Shown here one piece after another: positions 18,101 to 28,412 of a stretch of DNA of 64,000 nt. Under the pieces are notes generated by a model. The model searched no databases and was not told the origin of the DNA. It was given only the letters and a program-made list of their open reading frames with translations. The position numbers were made by a program, and so were the translations under genes. The stretch covers positions 682,001-746,000 of the forward strand of contig CAWATZ010000007.1 in assembly GCA_963784995.1 (NCBI GenBank), read 5' to 3'. This stretch comes from CAWATZ01 sp963784995. GTDB lineage: Bacteria; Planctomycetota; Planctomycetia; Gemmatales; Gemmataceae. Numbering within the stretch: the first letter of the stretch is position 1; every line of letters starts with the position of its first letter.

Positions 18101-20602
18101 GTTGCCGCTAGCCTTGCTGGCCTCGGCGCGCTGTACGGTGATCAGAAACAGTATGTCAGGGCCGAACCGCTTCTGCAGCGCGCTCTGCAAATCCGCGAAA
18201 CCCGGCTGGGCAAGGACCACCCCGACGTCGCCTCCTCCCTCAACAGCCTGGCCGGGTTGTACTGCGCCCAGGGCCAGTACGCCAGGGCGGAACCGCTCTG
18301 GCAGCGCTGCCTGCAGATCCGTGAATCCGGACTGGGCAAGAACCACCCAGAGGTTGCCAACACCCTCAACAGCCTGGCTGGGCTGTACGTGGTCCAGGGA
18401 CAGTACGCCAAGGCGGAGCCACTGTACCAGCGCAGCCTGCGAATCCGCGAGGACAAGCTGGGCAAGGACCACAAGGACGTTGCCGAGAGCCTCAACAACC
18501 TGGCCGCGGTATACTACGCTCAGGACCAGTTCGCCAAAGCGGGCAAGGCAAGGACCATCCCGACAAGCTGGGCAAGGACCATCCCGATGTTACACCGCGC
18601 CCTGGAAATCACCGAGGCTCGGCTGGGCAAGGACCATCCCAGGGTTGCTCTGAGCCTGAATAACCTGGCTGCCCTGTACTACCACCAGGGCCAGTATTCC
18701 AAGGCCGAACCGCTGCTGCTCAGGAGCCTGGAGATCAACGAGGCCCGGCTGGGCAAGGACCATCCCGAGGTTGCTTGCGTCCTGGACCACCTGGCCTTCC
18801 TGTACGAGGCCGACGACCGCAGCGCCCTTGCGGCGGACCATTTCGACCGGGCCCGGCGTCTCATCGCCCGGTATGCGGCTTCGGTCCTCCCTGCTCTCAC
18901 CCAGCCCGAGCAGGGAGACTTTCTGCGCGACGACCAGGACGGCTGGCAAGCGGCCCTGTCGCTGGGACTGCGCCACGCCGACAACCCCGACCTGGCCGCT
19001 CGCTCGGCGACCTGGCTGCTCAACGGCAAGGCCCTGCTCCAGCAAACCACCGCCGAAACGGTCTTGCTCTCCCGCGACAGCCGTGATCCCGCCACCGCCG
19101 ACTGCGCCGCCAAACTGACTGCCCTGCGCAAGCAGCGAGCCCAGCTGAACCAGGCCACGCCACAAGCCGAACAGTTGCAAGCACACTTGCGCCAGCTGGA
19201 AGAGCTGGCCACTCAGGAACAGGATCTGCTCAAGCAACTGCGTCAGACCGGCCGACGGACCCTGCGTTCCGATCCCTGGGTGGAGCTGGACGAGCTGCGG
19301 CGTTGCCTGCCGGCCGACGCCGTTTTCATCGACATTGCCCGCCTGGACGTGCGCGACTTCCAGGCCACCGGCCGGCAGAAGAAATGGCAACCGGCTCATT
19401 ACGCGGCCTGGATTACTCCGAAGCAGGGCCCGACCCGGCTGATCGACCTGGGCCCGGCTCAGGTCATCGACGACGCCATTCAGCAACTCTGCCAGACTCT
19501 GGACTCGACACCTCGGGAGATCCTCCTCAGCGGTGAAGCGGAGGCCGACCGGTTGCTGCGGCAGCCGCTGGAGACGCTGTCCCGCCTGGTGTTGCAGCCG
19601 CTGCTGCCTCACGTCGGACAGAGCCCGCGCTGGATCATCAGTCCCGACGGGAACCTGTGGCTGGTCCCCTGGTCGGCCCTGCTTCTGGCTGACGGCAGTT
19701 ACGCCATCGAGAAGCACACCTTGACCTGTGCCGTCAGCGGTCGGGACGTGGTCAACGCCGAGGTCCGTGCCTTGGTCAAGCCGGGCCGCCCCCTGCTGCT
19801 GGCCGACCCTGACTTCGACCTGCCTCTGGACGAGGTCACCCGCCTGGTCCGGGCCCTCTCCGGCGAACGTCCAGCTGAACCCAGAGTGCCCGGCACCGAA
19901 TCGCTTCGCACAGACGAGAAGCTCAACCACGTGTCTCGATTGCACGCGACAGCCAGCGAGGCGGAACAGGTCCATTCCCGGTTGCCGCGGTCGGTCCTGC
20001 ACACCGGCAAGGAAGCGCTGGCCAGCCGGGTGCTGTCGGCTCGCCGGCCGCGCGTGCTGCTGCTCGGCTGCCCCGGCTTTTTCTTGCCGGAGCAGCCGAT
20101 CGACCCGAACGCAAGCGATGGACCGATAGCCCAGCGCCCAGCGGCTGCAGCCCGGTTGGAGAACCCGCTGCTGCGTTGCGGCTTGCTGCTGGCAGGTTGC
20201 AACAACGCGGAGCAGGCCAAGGAGGATCAGGACAACGGCATCCTCAGCGGTTTGCAACTGGTGGGAGTGGATCTGCGTGGCTGCGAGTTGGTCGTGCTGC
20301 CGGCTTGCACCACAGGGCTTGGGGATGGCCTCAGCGGCGTCAGCGTTGCGAGTCTGCGACAGGCGTTGCTGCTGGCCGGGGCCGACAGCGTCGTGGCTTC
20401 CTTGTGGCGCTTGCCTGACGAGCAATCGGCCCAGCTGCTGACCGGTTTGTTCGACAACCTGGCGAAGAAGCAGGACCGGGCCGAAGGCCTGCGTCAGGCC
20501 CAGCTGACGCTCCTCAAGCAGCGCCGGCAGCAGAACAAATCGGCCCATCCCTTCTTCTGGGCGGCCTTCACCCTCACCGGCGATCCCGGCAGGGGCGATT
20601 GA
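15109..20602 (+). CDS. Giant secreted TPR-CHAT protein, copy 1 (frame interrupted near 16488)
   Basis: About 1830 residues when two frames are joined. It starts with a signal peptide (MPGMRWALVPIAVVVLLSAG) after GAGAGGAG. About 27 tetratricopeptide repeats of 42 residues follow, each with a core like LGKDHPDVASSL and YARAEPLLQRSL. A CHAT (caspase-like) domain ends the protein: SGLQLVGVDLRGCELVVLPACTTG, SVVASLWRLPDEQ and HPFFWAAFTLTGDP. The first frame fails near 16488, where GGCGCTGTAC replaces the GGCGCGCTGTAC found in other repeats, a two-base loss. The CHAT histidine motif (normally HLATHGFF) reads LLGCPGFF, so protease activity is doubtful although the Cys remains. A 13-residue out-of-frame insertion sits near 18541-18592. 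Confidence 0.85.
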
Positions 20603-20653
20603 CGCCGTCCTGCCGACGGATGGCGTTCGGAGTTGTGGGCTGCCATGAAATTG

Positions 20654-20771
20654 GGCCTGGTTCAAAAGGAGGTAACAGGCGCAGCGGGTTTCTGTGCAGA
20701 ATGCGGTGCAAATCGGTCACCCCTCCCCTGCACAGAATGTTACCTGTTGCACACCGATTCTGAACCAGGCC
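20654..20771. repeat. 118-bp element with 11-bp terminal inverted repeats between the TPR-CHAT genes
   Basis: The ends are GGCCTGGTTCA (20654-20664) and its exact complement (20761-20771). Internal AGGTAAC and GTTACCT also pair. The word AAATTGG occurs just outside on both sides (20648-20654 and 20774-20780) but is offset by three bases on the right, so a target-site duplication is only suggested. It could be a small non-autonomous element or a leader structure upstream of copy 2. Confidence 0.45.
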
Positions 20772-20914
20772 ATAAATTGGAGCCCTGAGCCTGGTCGAGT
20801 GTGGGTTTGTCCCCGGTTGCCATCATTGTCACACTGGGGTCGAGTTGCCGGGTCGCTCCGTGTGAGGCAAGTGGCCGTTGCTGGAGCATCCTCAAGTAAG
20901 GAAAGGAGCGAGCC

Positions 20915-23900
20915 ATGCCAGGAATGCGATGGGCAGCGGTCCCGGTCATCGTGTTGGTGCTGATGTCTGCAGGGTGGGGGCAGAAAGCGGAAGACCTGAC
21001 CAAGGATGAGCTGGGCAAGCTCTTGAAGAAGGCAACGGAGTTGCAGGCGGCCGGGAAGACGGTCGAGGCCGTGCCGCTGGCGGAACGGCTGGCAGAGGCA
21101 GCCCCTCGAGTCCTGGGGGCAGAGAGCATCGAGACGGCTGTCAGCCTCGGCCTGGCGGGCCGGGTCTATGCCGACGCGGGACAGAACTCCAGGGCCGAAC
21201 CGCTCTTGCGCAGGAGCCTGGAGATCGCCGAGGTCCGACTCGGTAAAGATCACCCTGACGTCGCCGTTTGCCTCAACCGCCTGGCCGCGCTGTACCAGGA
21301 ACAGGGCCAGTACGCCCAGGCGGAACCGCTCTACTGCCAGAGCCTGGAGATCCGGGAAGCCCGGCTGGGCAAGGACCACCCCGACGTCGCCACCTCTCTG
21401 TGCGATCTGGCCATGCTGTACCAGGCTCAGGGTCAGTACGCTAAAGTGGAACCGCTGTTACGCCGGAGTCTGGAAATCCGGGAAGCCAATCTGGGCAAAG
21501 ATCACCCCGACGTCGTCCAAAGCCTGAGTGGCCTGGCCACGCTGCTCAAGACCCAAGGTCAATACGCCCAGGCGGAACCGCTCTACCGCAGGAGCCTGGA
21601 GATCCGGGAGGCCCAGCGGGGCAAGGATCACCCCGACGTCGCCGTCTGCCTCAGCAACCTGGCCTCGGTGTACTATCTTCAGGGCCAGTACGCCAGGGCG
21701 GAGCCGCTCTTACACCGCAGCCTCCAGATCCGGGAAGCTCGGCTCGCCAAAGATCACCCCGATGTTGCCATCTGCCTCTACAACCTGGCCATGCTGTACC
21801 ATGCTCAGGGCCAGTATGCCCAGGCGGAACCGCTCCACCGCAAGAGCCTGGAAATCCGGGAAGCCCGGCTCGGCAAGGACCACCCCGACGTTGCCAACAG
21901 CCTGAGCGGTCTGGGCATGGTCTACTCCGCTCAGGCCCAGTACGCCAAAGCGGAGCCGCTGTTGCGCCGCGGTCTGGAGATCCGGGAAGCCCGGCTGGGT
22001 AAGGATCACCCGGACGTCGGCCAGAGCCTTAACATCCTGGCCGCGCTGTACCACGCTCAGGGCCAGGACGCCAGGGCAGAACCATTGTTACGCCGGAGCC
22101 TGGAAATCCGAGAAGCCAAGCTGGGCAAGGACCATCCGGACGTTGCCGAGAGTCTCAACAACCTGGCCGCTGTCTACTACGCTCAGGGCCAGTTCGCCAA
22201 GGCGGCGCCGCTGTTAGACCGCGGTCTGGAGATCAACGAAGCCCGCCTGGGCAAGGACCATCCCAACGTCGCCCTGAACCTGAATAACCTGGCTGCTCTG
22301 TACTACCACCAGGGCCAGTATCCCAAGGCCGAACCGCTGTTGCGCCGGAGCCTGGAGATCAACGAGGCCTGCCTGGGCAAGGACCATCCCCAGGTTGCTC
22401 GCGTCCTGGACAACCTGGCCTGGCTGTACCGCGCCCAGGGCCAGTACGCCAGGGCGGAACCGCTCTGGCAGCGCTGCCTGCAGATCCGTGAAGCCAAACT
22501 GGACAAGGACCACCCAGAGGTTGCCAACACCCTCGATGGCCTGGCCAGGATGTACGTGGTCCAGGGTGAGTACGCCAAGGCGGAGCCACTGTACCAGCGC
22601 TGCCTGCAGATCCGCGAGGACAAGCTCGGCAAGGACCACAAAGATGTCGCTACCATCCTCCACAACCTGGCCTGGCTGTCCCGCACCCAGGGTGAGTACG
22701 CCAGGGCGGAGCCACTGTACCAGCGCAGCCTGCGAATCCGCGAGGACAAGCTGGGCAAGGATCACAAGGACGTTGCTCAAAGCCTTAACTTCCTGGCCGC
22801 ACTGTATGCCGCTCAGGGTGAATACGCCAAAGCGGCGCCGCTGTTACGGCGAAGTCTGGAGAACACCGAGGCCCGCCTGGGCAAGGACCATCCCGACGTT
22901 GCTATCCTCCTCCTCCAGCTGGCCAGGACGTGCTCTTCTCAGGGTCAGTATGACAAGGCGGAGCCGCTGTTACAGCGCAGCCTGGAGATCACCGAAACCC
23001 GTCAGGGCAAAGACCACCCGGACGTCGCCACAAGCCTCACCTGTCTGGGCGGGCTCTTCAAAATGCAGGGCCAGTACGCCAGGGCGGAACCACTCTACCG
23101 CCGGAGCCTGGAGATCCGAGAAACCCGGCTGGGCAAGGATCATCCCGACGTGGCCGACTCTCTCTACCGCCTGGCCTACCTTTGTGAAGCCGACGACCGC
23201 AGCGCCGAGGCAGCGGACCATTTCGATCAGGCCCGGCGCCTCGTCGCCCGGCACACCGCCTCGGTCCTCCCCGCCCTCTCGCAACCCGAACAAGCCTCCT
23301 TCCTGCGCGACGATCAGTCCAGCTGGCACGGGGCGCTGTCGCTGGGTCTGCGCCACAGCGATCAGCCCGACCTGGCCGCTTGCTCGGCTGCCTGGCTGCT
23401 CAACGGTAAGGCCCTGCGGCAACAAACCAGCGCCGAGACCGTCTTGCTCTCCCGCGACAGCCGTGATGCTGCCACCGCCGACTGCGCCGCCAAACTGACT
23501 GCCCTGCGCAAGCAGCGCGTCCAGCTGAACCAGACCATCCCACAAGCCGAACAGTTGCGAGAGCGCTTGCGTCAGCTGGAAGAGCTGGCAACTCAGGAGC
23601 AGGATCTGCTCAAGCAACTGCGTCAGACGGGCCGACGAACTCTGCGACCCGATCCCTGGGTGGAGCTGGACGAGCTGCGGCGTTGCCTGCCGGCCGACGC
23701 CGTTTTCATCGACATTGCCCGCTTTGACGTGCGCGACTTCCAGGCCACCGGACAGCAGAAGAAATGGCAGCCGGCTCATTACGCGGCCTGGATCACTCCG
23801 AAGCAGGGCCCGACCCGGCTGATCGACCTGGGCCCGGCTCAGGTCATCGACGACGCCATTCAGCAGCTCCGCCAGACTCTGGACGCGACACCCCGAGAGA

Positions 23901-24982
23901 TCCTCCTCAGCGGTGAAGCGGAGGCCGACCAGTTGCTGCGACAGCCGCTGGAGACGCTGTCCCGCCTGGTGTTGCAGCCGCTGCTGCCTCACGTCGGACA
24001 GAGCCCGCGCTGGATCATCAGTCCCGACGCGAACCTGTGGCTGATCCCCTGGTCGGCCCTGCTTCTGGCTGACGGCAGCTACGCCATTGAGAAGCACACC
24101 GTGACCTGTGCCGTCAGCGGCCGGGACGTGGTAAACGCCGAGGTCCGTGCCTCGGTCAAGCCGGGCCGACCCCTGCTGCTGGCCGATCCTGACTTCGACC
24201 TGTCCCTGGAAGAGGTCGCCCGCCTGGTCCGGACCCTCCAAGGCGAACGTCCTGCCGAGCCCAGCGTGCCCAACACCGAGCCGCTCCGCACAGCCGAGAA
24301 GCTCAACCGCGTGACCCGATTGCCCGCGACAGCCAGCGAGGCGGAACAGGTCCGTTCCCGGTTGCCGCGGTCGGTCCTGCACACCGGCAAGGAAGCGCTG
24401 GCCAGCCGGTTGCAGCTGGCCCGCAACCCGCGTGTGCTATTGCTCGGCTGCCCCGGCTTTTTCCTGCCGGAACAGCCGATCGACCCGAACGCAAGCGACG
24501 GACCGATAGCCCAGCGCCCAGCGGCCGCAGCCCGGTTGGAGAATCCGCTGCTGCGTTGCGGGCTGCTGCTGGCAGGTTGCAACAACGCGGCGCAGGCCAG
24601 GGAGGATCAGGACAACGGCATCCTCAGCGGTTTGCAGCTGGTCGGAGTGGACTTGCGTGGCTGCGAACTGGTCGTGCTGCCGGCTTGCACGATCGGGCTG
24701 GAAGACGGCCGCAGCGGCGTCAGCGTTGCCAGTTTGCGGCAGGCGTTGCTGCTGGCTGGCGCCGACAGCGTCGTGGCTTCCCTGTGGCGGTTGCCTGACG
24801 AGCAATCGGCCCAGCTGCTGACCGGTTTGTTCGACAACCTGGCGAAGAAGCAGGACCGGGCCGACGCCCTTCGTAATGCCCAGCTGACGCTCCTCAAACA
24901 GCGCCGGCAGCAGAACCAGTCGGCCCATCCCTTCTTCTGGGCGGCCTTCACCCTCACCGGCGCTCCCAGTAGCGGACACTGA
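20915..24982 (+). CDS. Giant secreted TPR-CHAT protein, copy 2
   Basis: 1355 residues in one frame. The signal peptide (MPGMRWAAVPVIVLVLMSAG) closely matches copy 1. About seventeen 42-residue TPR units follow with cores such as LGKDHPDVAVCLNRLAALY and YAQAEPLYRRSLEIREA. Next comes a helical linker with LNGKALRQQTSAETVLLSRD, then the CHAT domain: WIISPDANLWLIPWSALLLA, DLRGCELVVLPACTIG, SLWRLPDEQSAQLL and HPFFWAAFTLTGAP. The nucleophile Cys is kept, but the histidine motif is again LLGCPGFF. From the linker onward it is nearly identical to copy 1, so the pair arose by tandem duplication with different TPR numbers. AGGAAAGGAG precedes the ATG. TPR arrays of this type bind partner proteins; the partner is unknown. 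Confidence 0.88.
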   Translation: MPGMRWAAVPVIVLVLMSAGWGQKAEDLTKDELGKLLKKATELQAAGKTVEAVPLAERLAEAAPRVLGAESIETAVSLGLAGRVYADAGQNSRAEPLLRRSLEIAEVRLGKDHPDVAVCLNRLAALYQEQGQYAQAEPLYCQSLEIREARLGKDHPDVATSLCDLAMLYQAQGQYAKVEPLLRRSLEIREANLGKDHPDVVQSLSGLATLLKTQGQYAQAEPLYRRSLEIREAQRGKDHPDVAVCLSNLASVYYLQGQYARAEPLLHRSLQIREARLAKDHPDVAICLYNLAMLYHAQGQYAQAEPLHRKSLEIREARLGKDHPDVANSLSGLGMVYSAQAQYAKAEPLLRRGLEIREARLGKDHPDVGQSLNILAALYHAQGQDARAEPLLRRSLEIREAKLGKDHPDVAESLNNLAAVYYAQGQFAKAAPLLDRGLEINEARLGKDHPNVALNLNNLAALYYHQGQYPKAEPLLRRSLEINEACLGKDHPQVARVLDNLAWLYRAQGQYARAEPLWQRCLQIREAKLDKDHPEVANTLDGLARMYVVQGEYAKAEPLYQRCLQIREDKLGKDHKDVATILHNLAWLSRTQGEYARAEPLYQRSLRIREDKLGKDHKDVAQSLNFLAALYAAQGEYAKAAPLLRRSLENTEARLGKDHPDVAILLLQLARTCSSQGQYDKAEPLLQRSLEITETRQGKDHPDVATSLTCLGGLFKMQGQYARAEPLYRRSLEIRETRLGKDHPDVADSLYRLAYLCEADDRSAEAADHFDQARRLVARHTASVLPALSQPEQASFLRDDQSSWHGALSLGLRHSDQPDLAACSAAWLLNGKALRQQTSAETVLLSRDSRDAATADCAAKLTALRKQRVQLNQTIPQAEQLRERLRQLEELATQEQDLLKQLRQTGRRTLRPDPWVELDELRRCLPADAVFIDIARFDVRDFQATGQQKKWQPAHYAAWITPKQGPTRLIDLGPAQVIDDAIQQLRQTLDATPREILLSGEAEADQLLRQPLETLSRLVLQPLLPHVGQSPRWIISPDANLWLIPWSALLLADGSYAIEKHTVTCAVSGRDVVNAEVRASVKPGRPLLLADPDFDLSLEEVARLVRTLQGERPAEPSVPNTEPLRTAEKLNRVTRLPATASEAEQVRSRLPRSVLHTGKEALASRLQLARNPRVLLLGCPGFFLPEQPIDPNASDGPIAQRPAAAARLENPLLRCGLLLAGCNNAAQAREDQDNGILSGLQLVGVDLRGCELVVLPACTIGLEDGRSGVSVASLRQALLLAGADSVVASLWRLPDEQSAQLLTGLFDNLAKKQDRADALRNAQLTLLKQRRQQNQSAHPFFWAAFTLTGAPSSGH

Positions 24983-25023
24983 CGCTTATGACGGAGACAG
25001 GGCACCCTGGCCATCCAAGATAG

Positions 25024-25719
25024 TCAGATCGCCCCTGCCTGAACCAGCAGCACATAGATGGTCGCATCGGCTGCAACGTGAGCGACGATCGGCAACAGGA
25101 GTCCGCCCACCCAGACGCGCAGCAGCCCCAGCACGAACCCATACAGACCGGCCAGGAACGCACCGACAAGGCCGGGCGGATAGCCGGCCCGGTGGCCGAT
25201 TCCGAAAAGGACCGCCGTGGCGAAAGCCGCCGTCAGCCAGTTCCACTGCGATTCGATCGCGTCAAAGAGGACTCCCCGGAACACCAACTCTTCCAGCGTC
25301 GCGTTGAGGACGGCGAAGACAATCCCTGCGGTCACCACGCCGCCGAGAGAAGCCACGGGCAGGCTTGCTCCCAGTTCGCGGACGTCCGGCCGGACGATCA
25401 CCTGGAACAGTACCAGGACAGCGCTGGTGAGGACGATGATCACCGTGGTGGCCGCGACAGCGGGCCAGCGGATCGTGCCGAAACGCAGCCAGCTGAACGT
25501 CCGCCGCAGCGGCGGTACGAGGGCCACGACGGCAAAGTAGCCCCCCAGAGGCGCGATCCAGAACCAGGGCCAGGTCAGGAGGATCGGCGGGCCCAGGGCC
25601 AGCAGCGCCAGGAACGCGAGATAGACTCCACCGTGCAGGGCACGCCAGTTCCGGGAGGATTTGTCGTCGCTTTGCGTTCGCTCCAGGGGAGACGGATTTA
25701 CTGCCATCGCTTGCTCCAC
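25024..25719 (-). CDS. CPBP-family intramembrane metalloprotease
   Basis: 231 residues with about six hydrophobic segments. The family signature is complete: NATLEELVFRGVLFD holds the paired Glu and the Arg, AVLFGIGHRAGYP the first His, and PIVAHVAADATIY the second His and a polar residue. Members of the Rce1/CPBP group cleave or modify substrates inside the membrane; bacterial members are often linked to peptide secretion or immunity, with no such neighbour here. An alternative start at 25707 would drop four residues. The gene ends close to the TPR-CHAT gene, which converges on it. Confidence 0.85.
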   Translation of the reverse strand: MEQAMAVNPSPLERTQSDDKSSRNWRALHGGVYLAFLALLALGPPILLTWPWFWIAPLGGYFAVVALVPPLRRTFSWLRFGTIRWPAVAATTVIIVLTSAVLVLFQVIVRPDVRELGASLPVASLGGVVTAGIVFAVLNATLEELVFRGVLFDAIESQWNWLTAAFATAVLFGIGHRAGYPPGLVGAFLAGLYGFVLGLLRVWVGGLLLPIVAHVAADATIYVLLVQAGAI

Positions 25720-25743
25720 GGCGAATGTCAGCAGCGCCGCGCC

Positions 25744-28116
25744 CTACGGTTTCCCCGGCCCAACGGAAGGCAGGCGGAAGACGTACAGACCGGCACGAAA
25801 GCTGCCCGCCACCGCGAATTGACCGTCCGGCGTGAACGAAAAGGCTTTCGCGTTGGGGCAGCCGTTGTACCGATGAACCTCTTTCCCGGCGGCCAGGTCG
25901 TACACCCGCACCGACTTGTCCGGATGCCCGAGCAAGGCCATCCGGCCATCCGGGGAGGGCGTGATGAACTTGCCCTCCTCGCCAGCGTCGGACAGATCGA
26001 GGACTCGAACGATCTGGCCGCTGGCCGTGTCCCACACGTGATAGGTGCGGTCCTCGCAATAGGCCGCCACTTGCCGGCCGTCGGCGATGAACCCACCGCC
26101 CTCCTTGACCCTCCCCCCGGCAAAGCGGCGAATGTCCTTCGTGCGTTGCGTGCTGCGATCCAGCAGCCGGATCGTCCTGTCCGAGGCGAACCACAGGATC
26201 TGGGCGCCGTCCGGCGAAAAGCAGCCGGAGTGGCTGCCTCCCTTCGGGTCGCTCCGCAGAAGCGTGTGAGTCCCCGGCATCTCCGCCTTCCACACCTCCA
26301 GGAAGCTGGGATAGAAGCTGAGGATCGTCTTGCCATCGGGAGAGAAAACGCTGGGAACCGGAGCGTTGGCCTCGTAATGCGGAGGAAATTGCAGCTTGCC
26401 TGTCGCCACGTCCCACAGGCACAGCGTGTGATCGTCGCCCCAGGACACCAGCCACTTGCCGTCGGGAGAGACAGCGAAGCCGTTCCCACGCCCCGTGTGG
26501 CCGGTGAACTTGCGGACGACCTTGCCTGTGGCAATGTCCCAGAGATACAAGTCCTTGGCCTGACTGTACGCCGCCACGAGGTATTGGCCGCCGGGCACAA
26601 AGGCGGCGCTGCTGAACCAGACATTGCCTCCGGGGCGAAGGTCATGGACTTGCTTGCCGCTGGCCACCTCAAAGATGCGGATCGAACCGGTCGGACCCGC
26701 ATCGCCTGCTCCAAAAAAGAGCTTGCCGTCGGCCGAGATGCCGGTGTGAAAGACGTGTGCATGGATGCGCTGTTCGGCGTCCTCCCAGGGGATAGCGTGC
26801 AGCAGTTCGGGCTTCGCGGGCGGCGCCGTCACCTGGCGGACCGGATCGCCGGCGGGCCTCTCCTCCTTCAAAACCCCCTTGGAGATCGGCTTGGCGGGAG
26901 TCTTGTCGGTGGGGCCGGTCGGCGCGGCAGCGAGCTGCGTGCCGTGCCCTCTCCGGGAGAGGACCACGAGCAGCACGACCAGCACGAGCGCCGCCGCGCC
27001 GCCGACGGCAATCCACAACCACAGCGGAACGCCGCCCCGGCGCCTGGACTTGCGGCGTGGCCGCCGTGTTTTGCGGAAGGTCCTGGACGTCGGGGGACTG
27101 TCGGCGATTGGGGCGACGACCGGCATGGTGTCCGGGGCCCTGACGTTCTTTTCCGGTCGCAGCGTCTCCGCCTCCGCCTCGACGAGGTCCGCGGCCCGCG
27201 TCCCGGGAACGAGAGTGGCCCTGGAGGCGTTCCTGGGCGCCGCTGCCGGCTCGGTTGCCGGGGGCTTGCCGCGCAGGTAGTCTTGCAGCGCCGCGGCCAG
27301 TTCGGTCATCGAGGCATGGCGGTCCGGGATCTTCTTGGCCATCGCCTTCAGGCAGATTGCCTCCAGCTCGGGGTCCAGCTCCGGGCGAAACTTCGATGGC
27401 GGCGGCGGGTCGTCGAGCAGCACCTGCGACAGCATGGCCATCGCGTCGCCGCTGAACGGCAACCGGCCGGCGAGCAGCTCATACAGGATCACGCCGAGAC
27501 TGTAGATGTCGCAGGCCGGCCCCATCAGGTTCACGTCGCCGCTGACCTGCTCGGGCGGCATGTACGCAGGCGTCCCCATCATCGAGCCCATCTGCGTCAG
27601 GCGTGCGTCGCCGGAGCGGGCCCGCCGGGCCAGGCCGAAATCCATGATGATCGGCTCGCTGCGCTTGTCGATCATGACGTTGGCCGGCTTCAGGTCGCGG
27701 TGGATCACGCCGCGCTTGTGAGCTTCGGCCAGCGCCAGGGCCAGCTTGCGCACCAGGAAGGCGCTCTGGCGTGGCGGCTGCGGCCTGGCGGCGACGTACG
27801 CGGCCAGGGGTTTGCCGTCGATGTAGCCCATGGTCAGATAGGGCACGCCGTCGATCTCGCCGACGTCGTACAGCGGGCAGACGTTGGGGTGCAGGATCGT
27901 TGCGGCCGCACGGGCCTCGCGCTGGAAGCGCTCCAGGACCATCGGCCCGTCGTTGCCGCTGAAGGTCGGGATTTTCAGGGCCACGGGCCGGTCGAGCTGC
28001 GTATCCTGGGCCAGGTAGACCGCACCCATGCCCCCCTGGCCCAGGAGCTTCACGACCCGGTAGCGGCCGAAGGTAGTCGGGAAAACCTCGAACCCTTGCA
28101 AGGGAACCTGGTGCAT
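25744..28116 (-). CDS. Membrane Ser/Thr protein kinase with C-terminal beta-propeller, paralogue 1
   Basis: 790 residues. The kinase domain covers about 17-280: LLGQGGMGAVYLA (Gly loop), VALKIP (Lys), VIHRDLKPANVMID (catalytic loop), IMDFGLARRA (DFG) and GTPAYMPPEQVSG. A Lys/Arg-rich stretch and one membrane helix (VPLWLWIAVGGAAALVLVVL, about 357-384) follow. The C-terminal half is a WD40-like propeller (AVSPDGKWLVSWGDDHTLCL, FSPDGKTIL). The kinase is cytoplasmic and the propeller probably extracytoplasmic, acting as a sensor. GGTGGAGATC precedes the ATG. Its kinase half is nearly identical in DNA to the next gene, while the propellers differ. All kinase key residues are present. Confidence 0.88.
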   Translation of the reverse strand: MHQVPLQGFEVFPTTFGRYRVVKLLGQGGMGAVYLAQDTQLDRPVALKIPTFSGNDGPMVLERFQREARAAATILHPNVCPLYDVGEIDGVPYLTMGYIDGKPLAAYVAARPQPPRQSAFLVRKLALALAEAHKRGVIHRDLKPANVMIDKRSEPIIMDFGLARRARSGDARLTQMGSMMGTPAYMPPEQVSGDVNLMGPACDIYSLGVILYELLAGRLPFSGDAMAMLSQVLLDDPPPPSKFRPELDPELEAICLKAMAKKIPDRHASMTELAAALQDYLRGKPPATEPAAAPRNASRATLVPGTRAADLVEAEAETLRPEKNVRAPDTMPVVAPIADSPPTSRTFRKTRRPRRKSRRRGGVPLWLWIAVGGAAALVLVVLLVVLSRRGHGTQLAAAPTGPTDKTPAKPISKGVLKEERPAGDPVRQVTAPPAKPELLHAIPWEDAEQRIHAHVFHTGISADGKLFFGAGDAGPTGSIRIFEVASGKQVHDLRPGGNVWFSSAAFVPGGQYLVAAYSQAKDLYLWDIATGKVVRKFTGHTGRGNGFAVSPDGKWLVSWGDDHTLCLWDVATGKLQFPPHYEANAPVPSVFSPDGKTILSFYPSFLEVWKAEMPGTHTLLRSDPKGGSHSGCFSPDGAQILWFASDRTIRLLDRSTQRTKDIRRFAGGRVKEGGGFIADGRQVAAYCEDRTYHVWDTASGQIVRVLDLSDAGEEGKFITPSPDGRMALLGHPDKSVRVYDLAAGKEVHRYNGCPNAKAFSFTPDGQFAVAGSFRAGLYVFRLPSVGPGKP

Positions 28117-28412
28117 GACCCGATCTCCACCGAAGCCATAGGAAACAGCCGAAGGCCAGCACTCAGCAGCCGGCTCACGTGGGAGGAGTCGCTGAAACGC
28201 GATGAAGCGTCAATCGCGTGGCCAGGTAGCTGCAGGGGCTTGCTCGGCCTTCTCAGCTTCAAGGACCGAAGCGGGCGACGTCCGGAACACTCGCCGAACA
28301 ACCAAGGTGAAAACCAGTGCCGCCTCTGGGCAGTGCAACTATCTTTGGCCGGCAAACCATAGGTGGTCGATCGCTTCCTCGGAAAAAGGCAATGCTCATG
28401 TCTCGGCTCGCA

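Noticed and set aside
18590..20665. A 691-codon minus-strand frame opposite the TPR-CHAT gene
   Set aside because: Repeat-driven antisense frame; composition is not protein-like.
25078..28362. A 1094-codon open frame on the plus strand
   Set aside because: It mirrors the kinase and protease genes; the opposite strand has full kinase motifs, so this is a GC-driven shadow.
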